Assembly (NCBI GenBank): GCA_964581165.1
Contig: CAZOMM010000072.1
Coordinates: forward strand, 1-7,197
DNA length: 7,197 nt
Direction of reading: 5' to 3'
Source: CAZPAN01 sp964581165
Lineage (GTDB): Bacteria > Actinomycetota > Coriobacteriia > Coriobacteriales > CADBOM01
The notes below the pieces were generated by a model. The model had not been told where the DNA came from and searched no databases. It worked only from the letters and a program-made list of their open reading frames with translations. Shown here piece by piece: positions 1-4,821 of this stretch. Each line of letters opens with the position of its first letter. Within the stretch, counting starts at the first letter, position 1. A program made the position numbers and the translations under genes.

Positions 1-553
1 GCAGCATGCGTTGGCGGCTTAAGACGGCTGCAAGAAGCCGCTGGTCTAGGTCGTCGAGCGTTGCTTCGGGAACCATATCCAAGTCGTAAGTGGGCTGCGT
101 TTTGTCTTCGAGCAGTCGGTTGATTTCGTACGAACTGAGCTTTCGATCGCCGTCGAAAGATCGAATATATGAGCCCCGGTACATGCCGCGATCCGTGACG
201 TAGCAAGGTTTGTCTCGCGGCGACAGCTCGTCAATCTGTGCGACAACAATATGACTGTGCTGGTACTCAACAATCTCAACCATCGCGCGAACAGGCGGTG
301 TAAGCTTGTCGGCACAGGTTTGCGCCAGCGATTCTGCAATCTTTCGAGCGTCGAAATTCGGAACGGGCTCAAAATTGTTGTCCTCAGAAAGCCCCAGAAT
401 AATGCAGCCGCCTGATCCGTTTGAGAAGGCAGAAAGGGTTTCTACGATGCTTGCAGGAAGTTTCTGTGCCGAGGCTTTTGCCTCAATGTCCTGAGTATCG
501 GTTTGTGTCATCTTAAGCTTCGAAATTAGGGACTCGATTTCAACGCTCTTCAT
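1..553 (-). CDS. Schlafen/AlbA_2-domain putative ATP- or nucleic-acid-binding protein (N-terminal part, runs off left edge)
   Basis: The minus-strand frame opens with ATG at 553 and stays open for 184 codons to the window edge, so the C-terminus is missing. Residues about 22-155 look like an AlbA_2 (Schlafen AAA_4) domain. There is an acidic/Lys start (DIEAK, 22-26), then the hallmark block SAFSNGSGGCIILGL at 41-55, where family members carry SAFaNt.GG.l.lGv. It ends with a region containing TDRGMYRGSYIRS before an ELNRLL-like helix (SYEINRLLED). Family members are usually 400-600 residues with a C-terminal winged-helix region. They are often annotated as ATP-binding or RNA-binding proteins or transcriptional regulators, and their true biochemical role is mostly unknown. 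The start is supported by AAGGG at 561-565, seven bases upstream. The in-frame Met15 has no such site. Short direct repeats sit directly upstream and could be an operator. The domain call is fairly sure; the function is not. Confidence 0.8.
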   Translation of the reverse strand, partial: MKSVEIESLISKLKMTQTDTQDIEAKASAQKLPASIVETLSAFSNGSGGCIILGLSEDNNFEPVPNFDARKIAESLAQTCADKLTPPVRAMVEIVEYQHSHIVVAQIDELSPRDKPCYVTDRGMYRGSYIRSFDGDRKLSSYEINRLLEDKTQPTYDLDMVPEATLDDLDQRLLAAVLSRQRML

Positions 554-562
554 GGTTTTACC

Positions 563-620
563 CTTAACAACTTAACAACTTTTTGACTATCTTAACAACT
601 TAACGACCATCTTAACAACT
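563..620. repeat. Short direct repeats (CTTAACAACT) upstream of the AlbA_2 gene
   Basis: The 10-mer CTTAACAACT occurs exactly at 563-572, 571-580, 591-600 and 611-620, and a variant CTTAACGACC begins at 599. The copies form overlapping pairs eight bases apart (563/571 and 591/599), with the pairs 28 bases apart. On the minus strand, the coding direction of the neighbouring gene, the unit reads AGTTGTTAAG. The first copy overlaps the ribosome binding site of that gene, so the block lies in its 5' leader or promoter. The repetition is seen directly. A role as protein-binding sites is inference; simple replication slippage would also explain it. Confidence 0.6.
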
Positions 621-638
621 ATCTTTTCAACTTCTCAA

Positions 639-675
639 AAATCCCCTCCCTCCAAGGAATGGAGAAAGGGGATTT
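639..675 (-). terminator. Imperfect hairpin, possible terminator or attenuator on the minus strand
   Basis: AAATCCCC (639-646) pairs with GGGGATTT (668-675). A further T-A pair and a CTCC/GGAG stem (650-653 with 661-664) close a seven-base loop, with two mismatches in between. Read on the minus strand, the right part of the stem runs into five T, as in an intrinsic terminator, but three of those T are within the stem. No convincing minus-strand gene ends here, so it may act in the leader of the AlbA_2 gene or insulate it from the rightward promoter at 691. It could also be only an inverted-repeat binding site. Confidence 0.35.
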
Positions 676-690
676 GCAAGGGACTTTTGT

Positions 691-719
691 TTGTCAAAAA
701 CGACATTCGATGGTATAAG
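691..719 (+). promoter_or_regulatory. Sigma-A-type promoter of the aminotransferase gene
   Basis: The -35 box TTGTCA (691-696) and -10 box TATAAG (714-719) are separated by exactly 17 bases, five of six and five of six matches to TTGACA and TATAAT. Transcription would start near 725-727, which leaves a leader of about 150 nt before the aminotransferase start at 879. No better rightward candidate is visible closer to the gene. Confidence 0.65.
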
Positions 720-725
720 GTAGAC

Positions 726-878
726 GGTTCTCCGCAAGGAGGACTCCCAAGTGCCGGGGACGTTTTCCTCGGCTTTCTTTGTGTTAGGGATTAACTTTAC
801 GAGTAGGACAGCTCTAAGCTCTACGCTCAAGCTTACACATAGGGTCAACTCAAAACTTTTATCTAGATTGGAGGGCCA
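726..878 (+). promoter_or_regulatory. Structured 5' leader of the aminotransferase mRNA
   Basis: The predicted leader contains a GCAA-capped hairpin (CTCC 730-733, GGAG 738-741), the terminator-like hairpin at 753-773 and a third imperfect stem around 800-828 (AGCT-CTA-AGCT core). Alternative pairings are possible: TCCC 745-748 with GGGA 757-760, and GAGGA 739-743 with TCCTC 766-770. Both would break the terminator stem. I found no T-box signature, no long leader peptide, and no match to a riboswitch class whose consensus I can recall. The leader ends with a GGAGGG ribosome binding site (870-875). Regulation by attenuation is inference. Confidence 0.4.
753..780 (+). terminator. Terminator-like hairpin in the aminotransferase leader (possible attenuator)
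   Basis: GCCGGGGA (753-760) and TCCTCGGC (766-773) form an eight-base-pair stem with one G-T wobble and a five-base loop. It is followed directly by TTTCTTT. The position is between the promoter at 691-719 and the gene at 879, with no gene upstream that needs terminating, so premature termination in the leader is the natural reading. The T-tract is interrupted by C, so efficiency may be partial. Confidence 0.45.
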
Positions 879-2063
879 ATGCTAAACGAGGCAATGTATC
901 AACTTGGAGCAGAACCATCATCCATTAGGGAGCTTTTTGCTTATGGACAGCAGCGCAAAGCCCAAATTGGCGATGACGCTGTATTTGACTTTAGCCTAGG
1001 AAATCCATCTGTTCCTGCTCCAGAGGCTGTTAGTAGGGCTATCGAGGATCTTCTACAACTTCCTGCAGAAAAGCTCCACAGCTATACTCCCGCCCAGGGG
1101 CTTCCCTCATGTCGTGCAGCTATTGCAAACAATCTCAATTCTCGCTTTGGTACCTCTTATACAGCAGACGAACTCTATATGACCATGGGAGCTGCTGCTT
1201 CTTTAGCTTGTACATGCAAAGCCCTTGCTAACCCCGGCGATGACATCATTGTTATCAGCCCGTACTTCCCCGAATACAACATGTGGATCACAGTTGCCGG
1301 CGCTAATTGTGTTGAAGTTGCTGCGCGTGAGTCGGACTTTCAGATTGACATCGAGGCCACAAAAGCTGCTATAGGCCCAAAGACACGCGCTGTAATAGTG
1401 AACAGTCCCAACAATCCGGTAGGAACTGTGTATTCAAAGCAAAACATTACAGATCTTGCAGAGGTTTTGAGTGAGGCTTCCGAGCAGTTTGGTGCTCCGA
1501 TATATCTGATATCAGACGAACCCTATCGTGAGATTTATTTTGGCGAAGAAGCCCCGGTTTGGATACCTTCTATCTACAAAGACACCATCGTTTGCTATTC
1601 GTGGTCAAAATCGCTGAGCATGCCAGGGGAGCGAATTGGCTATGTGCTTGTTGGTTCGCAGGTCAGCGATTCCAAGCGTGTTTATGCTGCTGTTTGTGGA
1701 GCTGGTAGAGCCTTGGGCTATGTTTGTGCTCCGGCAATGTTTCAGATGGCAATTGAGCGCTGCATTGATGAGCCAACAAATGTGACAGCTTATGCTCGCA
1801 ATAGGGAGCTGCTCACATCTATGCTCGATGAGCTTGGTTATGAGTATATTGAGCCAGCGGGAGCTTTTTATCTTTGGGTTAAAGCATTAGAGCCTGATGC
1901 TGAGGCTTTTGCAGATAAGGCAAAATCACATGAGCTTTTGCTGGTTCCGTCGGATAGTTTTGGATGCCCGGGCTGGGTGCGTATTGGCTATTGCGTCTCG
2001 GAAGATGTCATCAAAAACTCACGCTCTGCCTTTGAAGCGCTTATGCAGGACTATCGTAGCTAG
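879..2063 (+). CDS. PLP-dependent class I/II aminotransferase (fold type I)
   Basis: This 394-residue protein has the usual length of the aspartate-aminotransferase superfamily. The visible landmarks are in the correct order: MGAAASL around G104 (phosphate-binding turn), SPYFPEY with Y129 (ring stacking on the cofactor), NSPNNPVG at 175-182 (substrate and cofactor Asn), ISDEPY with D213 (pairs with the pyridine nitrogen) and Y216, SWSKS with K244 (Schiff-base lysine), and VRIGY with R368 (binds the substrate alpha-carboxylate). It is therefore expected to be an active cytoplasmic transaminase moving an amino group between an amino acid and a 2-oxoacid. The exact substrate cannot be read from sequence; annotation as AspC-, AlaT- or PatA-like would all be guesses. 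The start is chosen at ATG 879 after GGAGGG at 870-875, a rather short spacing. ATG 894 is in frame but far from the site. It appears monocistronic, with its own promoter and structured leader, and converges on htpG. Confidence 0.9.
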   Translation: MLNEAMYQLGAEPSSIRELFAYGQQRKAQIGDDAVFDFSLGNPSVPAPEAVSRAIEDLLQLPAEKLHSYTPAQGLPSCRAAIANNLNSRFGTSYTADELYMTMGAAASLACTCKALANPGDDIIVISPYFPEYNMWITVAGANCVEVAARESDFQIDIEATKAAIGPKTRAVIVNSPNNPVGTVYSKQNITDLAEVLSEASEQFGAPIYLISDEPYREIYFGEEAPVWIPSIYKDTIVCYSWSKSLSMPGERIGYVLVGSQVSDSKRVYAAVCGAGRALGYVCAPAMFQMAIERCIDEPTNVTAYARNRELLTSMLDELGYEYIEPAGAFYLWVKALEPDAEAFADKAKSHELLLVPSDSFGCPGWVRIGYCVSEDVIKNSRSAFEALMQDYRS

Positions 2064-2113
2064 CTAGTACACCTACACCTGTGCGTGCTCGGTGTAGTGC
2101 ATACTCGGCGCAC

Positions 2114-2159
2114 AAAAAAGTTCCCCAACATGCTAAGCAGCAAAGGCATGTTGGGGAAC
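2114..2159 (-). terminator. Strong intrinsic terminator of htpG, probably shared with the convergent aminotransferase gene
   Basis: A perfect 14-base inverted repeat (2120-2133 with 2146-2159) with a 12-base loop is followed, on the minus strand, by six T (A6 at 2114-2119 on the plus strand). It lies 87 bases past the htpG stop. On the plus strand the stem is followed only by GCAGCTTTTAC, so it would be weaker for the aminotransferase transcript. A smaller seven-base-pair stem (CTACACC 2073-2079, GGTGTAG 2091-2097) sits just after the aminotransferase stop but has no T-tract. Confidence 0.85.
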
Positions 2160-2245
2160 GCAGCTTTTACGCAACTTTTACCAGGGAACGCAATCCTTGC
2201 TGGAAAACACAACTCCTATTGGGCAATACAGCTTCTGCGCAACCC

Positions 2246-4156
2246 TTACGACATCAATTTGCAGATGTCCTGCGCATAAGCCACAGGATCCTCCACCTGC
2301 AGACCTTCTACCAAAAGTGCCTGGTTGTACAAAACCCTAGTGTAAAGATCAACCTTGTCGGTATCGCCTAGAGCCTGGGCAGCCTTGAGCTTGCCAAAAA
2401 CCTCACTTTTTGGATTAATTTCCAAAACCTTTGTTGCCTTGGCTCCTTCTCCGCTGGGCATTGTAGAAAACACCTTTTCCATCTCAAAGGAGATTGGCCC
2501 TTCTGCCACTAGACATACCGGTGTGTCATCATCAGAAAGTCTGGTGGATACATCCACACGAACAACTGACTCGCCGAGAGCCTGCTTCATAGCCTCTAGC
2601 AAGTCGGAATTTTCTTTGGCAGCGGCCTTGGCGCTCTCTTTTTCTTCATCGCTTGTAAGGTCCAAGTCTCCGCTGGCAACATTTTGAAAGCCCTTTTCTT
2701 TGTATGTGGCCATTGTAGAGACGCAAAACTCATCTACATCATCAGTAAAGAGCAGCACATCGTAGCCCTTGTTAAGCACCGATTTCACTACAGGCATCTT
2801 GGCTAGATACTCTACCGACTCGCCAGCTGCGTAGTAAATGGTTTGCTGTTCGCTGTCCATAGCTTCAATGTACTCATCAAGAGTGAGCATCTTGGAATCG
2901 CGAGCAGAGTAGAAGAGCAAAAGATCACCAACTAGTTCGGAATAGCGACCAAAGCTCGAGTAGATTGAATACTTGATTGTGCGTCCAAAGGTCGAGAAGA
3001 ATTTTTCGTAAGTTTCTCTGTCGTTATTTCGCATCGACTCTAGTTCCGACTTAATCTTTTTTTCGATGCGTCTCTCGATTGCAATGAGTTGTCTATCTTG
3101 CTGAAGAATTTCTCTGGAAATGTTAAGTGACAGATCGGGGCTATCAACAATGCCTCTCACAAAGCTAAAGCAGTCGGGGAGCAGATCCTCGCAGTTTTCC
3201 ATAATCATTACGCCCGAGGAATACAGCGCAGGCCCTTTCTTAAAATCGCTGCTATACAGATCGAAGGGTCTCTCGGAAGGAATGAACAGCAGCGCGTCGT
3301 AGCTTAGCGTGCCCTCGGCCTTAAATGTTATCGTGCGCAGTGGATCGGCAAAGTCATGAAAGCTCTGCTTGTAAAACTCGGCATATTCCTCGTCGCTTAC
3401 CTCGCTGCGTCCACGCTTCCAAATAGGAATCATAGAGTTGAGGGTTTCGACTTCGGTGTAATCCTCGTACTGCGTTTTGTAATCGTCGCCAGCGTCTTCG
3501 GGCTTTGGAAGAGCTCGCTGCATCTTGCTTTCCATTTGGATGGGATAGCGCACATAGTTGGAATACTTACGAATCAAGCGCTTGATCTCGTCTTTTTGGC
3601 TAAAGCGACTGTAGCTTTCTTGATCGTCATCGTTTTTGAGGGTAAGAATTACATCGGTGCCATGCTCGGCCTTCTGAGCCTCTTCGATCGTGTATCCCTC
3701 AACACCTGTGCTAATCCATCTCCAGGCCTGATTGTCTCCATAGGCCTTGGTGATAACCTCAACCTTATCAGCAACCATAAAGGCCGAGTAAAAGCCAACA
3801 CCGAATTGTCCGATAATGTCGATATCGCTGCTTTCGGTACCCTCGTTTTCGGATTTAAAGTCAAGGCTTCCAGAATGGGCAATGGTGCTAAGGTTGGCCT
3901 CGAGATCATCCTTGTTCATACCAATACCGGTATCAGAAACTGTGATCGTGTGCTCATCCTCATCGGAATCGATCACAATGCGTAAATCATCGCGCGAAAG
4001 TTCAACCGAGCTGTCGGTAAGACTTCTAAAGTAGAGCTTATCCACCGCATCGGATGCATTAGAGATAAGCTCTCGTAAAAAGATTTCTTTGTTTGTGTAA
4101 ATGGAGTTGATCATAAGATCTAAAAGCCGTTGACTTTCGGCCTTAAATTTGCGCAT
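2246..4156 (-). CDS. htpG: Molecular chaperone HtpG (bacterial Hsp90)
   Basis: This 636-residue protein has the normal length of bacterial Hsp90, an ATP-driven dimeric cytoplasmic chaperone. The N-terminal GHKL ATPase domain shows ELISNASDA with E29 (catalytic) and N33 (magnesium/ATP), DTGIGM with D75, G77 and G79, an HSGS motif at 94-97 before the lid segment, GQFGVGFYS at 116-124, and GTDV at 166-169. The middle domain contains IPIW and the conserved LNISREILQQD segment, whose arginine contacts the ATP phosphate. The C-terminal dimerisation part is complete and lacks the MEEVD tail, as expected for bacteria. The start ATG at 4156 follows GAGAGG (4172-4167) by ten bases and GAGG by four. It is transcribed alone, with a strong terminator downstream. 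A promoter with a CIRCE element lies about 235-290 bases upstream, so HrcA-controlled heat-shock expression is likely. In Bacillus subtilis, by contrast, htpG is not a CIRCE gene. No truncation or frameshift is seen. Confidence 0.97.
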   Translation of the reverse strand: MRKFKAESQRLLDLMINSIYTNKEIFLRELISNASDAVDKLYFRSLTDSSVELSRDDLRIVIDSDEDEHTITVSDTGIGMNKDDLEANLSTIAHSGSLDFKSENEGTESSDIDIIGQFGVGFYSAFMVADKVEVITKAYGDNQAWRWISTGVEGYTIEEAQKAEHGTDVILTLKNDDDQESYSRFSQKDEIKRLIRKYSNYVRYPIQMESKMQRALPKPEDAGDDYKTQYEDYTEVETLNSMIPIWKRGRSEVSDEEYAEFYKQSFHDFADPLRTITFKAEGTLSYDALLFIPSERPFDLYSSDFKKGPALYSSGVMIMENCEDLLPDCFSFVRGIVDSPDLSLNISREILQQDRQLIAIERRIEKKIKSELESMRNNDRETYEKFFSTFGRTIKYSIYSSFGRYSELVGDLLLFYSARDSKMLTLDEYIEAMDSEQQTIYYAAGESVEYLAKMPVVKSVLNKGYDVLLFTDDVDEFCVSTMATYKEKGFQNVASGDLDLTSDEEKESAKAAAKENSDLLEAMKQALGESVVRVDVSTRLSDDDTPVCLVAEGPISFEMEKVFSTMPSGEGAKATKVLEINPKSEVFGKLKAAQALGDTDKVDLYTRVLYNQALLVEGLQVEDPVAYAQDICKLMS

Positions 4157-4200
4157 CTAGCCTCATCCTCTCAGCTCTGTCCTCTGAAGTTTTTGAATTT

Positions 4201-4406
4201 TTTGACTCTTTCGAGTTTTGACACTCTTGCGTCATGGCACTTTTGTGCCTTAGTACTTTGCGCCTTAGCACTTTCGAGTTTCAGCCCTCGCGCTATAGCA
4301 CTTTCACGCTTTAGCACTCGCGCACTACGACACTCGCGCACTACGACACTCGCGCACTATGGCACCCTCGCGCCTTAGCGCTCTCAAGTTTTAGCACTCT
4401 CGCGCC
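4201..4406. repeat. Degenerate tandem array of about 13 units of 15-17 bp resembling CIRCE half-sites, in the htpG 5' leader
   Basis: On the plus strand, units begin near 4201, 4217, 4233, 4250, 4265, 4280, 4295, 4311, 4326, 4342, 4358, 4375 and 4390. The consensus is about TTAGCACTCTCGCGCC. TTAGCACTC, the left half of the HrcA operator CIRCE, is exact at 4311-4319 and 4391-4399. It is matched 8/9 at 4265-4273 and 4375-4383, with poorer copies elsewhere. Between 4315 and 4359 a 16-mer (CACTCGCGCACTACGA) is repeated 2.8 times without error, so part of the array expanded recently. All copies point the same way. The unit equals the left half-site plus seven bases of the spacer of the real CIRCE at 4391-4417. 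The array fills most of the transcribed leader between the htpG start point and its ribosome binding site. Unit lengths vary, so it is not coding. A small perfect palindrome (GGCAC TTTT GTGCC, 4236-4249) lies inside it. Confidence 0.85.
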
Positions 4407-4417
4407 TAGACTGCTAA
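4391..4417. promoter_or_regulatory. CIRCE element (HrcA operator) of htpG
   Basis: TTAGCACTC (4391-4399), a nine-base spacer (4400-4408) and GACTGCTAA (4409-4417) match the known CIRCE consensus TTAGCACTC-N9-GAGTGCTAA at 17 of 18 positions with the exact spacer length. The element overlaps the predicted htpG transcription start, just downstream of the -10 box, which is the usual place for repression by HrcA. It is also at the DNA junction between htpG and the divergent surface-protein gene, but it lies upstream of, not on, the rightward promoter candidates. Confidence 0.9.
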
Positions 4418-4421
4418 ACAG

Positions 4422-4449
4422 ATTCTAGGCTCGTCTCTCTCAGTTTCAA
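4422..4449 (-). promoter_or_regulatory. htpG promoter
   Basis: On the minus strand TTGAAA (plus-strand complement at 4444-4449), a 16-base spacer and TAGAAT (4422-4427) form a good sigma-A-type promoter. Transcription would begin near 4415, inside the right half of the CIRCE element, giving an untranslated leader of about 260 nt. The joint position of promoter and operator supports both calls. A GCCTAGA/TCTAGGC inverted repeat (4404-4410 with 4424-4430) also spans the -10 box. Confidence 0.75.
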
Positions 4450-4469
4450 GAAAGCTTTTGGGCACGGCT

Positions 4470-4498
4470 GAATACAACATGCAAAAGGACGGTATAAG
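4470..4498 (+). promoter_or_regulatory. Weak rightward promoter candidate upstream of the surface-protein gene
   Basis: A -10 box TATAAG (4493-4498) sits in GGTATAAGG, the same nine bases found around the aminotransferase -10 box (712-720). The hexamer 17 bases upstream (GAATAC, 4470-4475) is a poor -35 box. If used, transcription would start near 4505 and the leader to the GTG at 4822 would be about 315 nt. Confidence 0.3.
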
Positions 4499-4549
4499 GC
4501 TGAGATTTCGCCTACCTTCTAGTGATGCAAATTTTGAAGATATTACAAA

Positions 4550-4609
4550 ATTGAATCTAAGTTGAAAGTGATAGAATGTTTACTCGAACTATTCTTGAAT
4601 GACTATATA
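4550..4609 (+). promoter_or_regulatory. AT-rich segment with further weak promoter candidates for the surface-protein gene
   Basis: Two poor but possible combinations are seen. One is ATTGAA (4550-4555), a 16-base spacer and TAGAAT (4572-4577). The other is TTACTC (4580-4585), an 18-base spacer and TATATA (4604-4609). The local AT richness supports a promoter region, but the sequence does not say which, if any, is used. Confidence 0.3.
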
Positions 4610-4678
4610 TACGAATGAAAACAAATCAGCTCGCTTAAAACTAGCTGTTCATCTGTATCTATAGCTTTACAAGAAATC

Positions 4679-4760
4679 AGCCTCAAGCAAATTACAAGGG
4701 AGTTTTGTGTTTTGCAAATGGCGCTCAGCTTAGTTGAGTGCTTTTGGATTGCTTGAGGCT
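4679..4760 (+). repeat. 12-bp perfect inverted repeat with nested hairpin in the surface-protein leader
   Basis: AGCCTCAAGCAA (4679-4690) and TTGCTTGAGGCT (4749-4760) are perfect complements enclosing 58 bases. Inside lies a second stem, GCGCTC (4721-4726) with GAGTGC (4736-4741), one G-T wobble and a nine-base loop. It can be extended by CAAA/TTTG (4715-4718 with 4743-4746). The outer right arm is followed by a T-rich run interrupted by G (4761-4770), so the structure could be a weak terminator or attenuator, or the 3' end of a small RNA. It ends about 60 bases before the GTG start. The pairing is seen directly; function is unknown. Confidence 0.5.
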
Positions 4761-4810
4761 TGTTTGTTTTGTGGGGAATTTTAGGGAAACACAAGGTTTG
4801 GAGGAGGTTT

Positions 4811-4815
4811 GGAGG
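4811..4815 (+). promoter_or_regulatory. Ribosome binding site that sets the GTG start of the surface protein
   Basis: GGAGG at 4811-4815 is six bases before GTG 4822. A second site (GGAGGAGG, 4800-4807) lies just upstream. The only nearby in-frame ATG, at 4867, has no such site and would remove the basic n-region of the signal peptide. Confidence 0.75.
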
Positions 4816-4821
4816 AAAGGG

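Noticed and set aside
711..719. Mini leader peptide ATG-GTA-TAA
   Set aside because: It overlaps the -10 box and lies upstream of the predicted transcription start, so it would not be in the mRNA.
627..848. 73-codon minus-strand frame between the AlbA_2 and aminotransferase genes
   Set aside because: It covers the promoter, terminator-like hairpin and leader of the aminotransferase gene and has no protein-like composition or recognisable motif.
861..881. Resemblance of the sequence before the aminotransferase start to a piece of the SAM-I riboswitch (GGAGGG...)
   Set aside because: Only the purine run is shared, and it is the ribosome binding site. None of the conserved stems or kink-turn elements are present.
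3356..3985. 209-codon open frame on the plus strand
   Set aside because: It lies wholly antisense to htpG, whose protein is unmistakable, and its translation shows no recognisable domain. It is a shadow of the coding strand.
4130..4378. 82-codon plus-strand frame through the tandem array
   Set aside because: It begins inside htpG and only translates the repeats (many Ala, Leu, Ser, Thr). Unit lengths of 15, 16 and 17 are not kept in frame, and there is no ribosome binding site.
4201..4406. CRISPR array
   Set aside because: The units are contiguous and only 15-17 bp, with no unique spacers between repeats. The unit is explained by the CIRCE half-site.
4603..4794. 63-codon minus-strand frame in the surface-protein leader
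   Set aside because: It has low-complexity, AT-driven content and no clear ribosome binding site. The region is better explained by RNA or DNA secondary structure.
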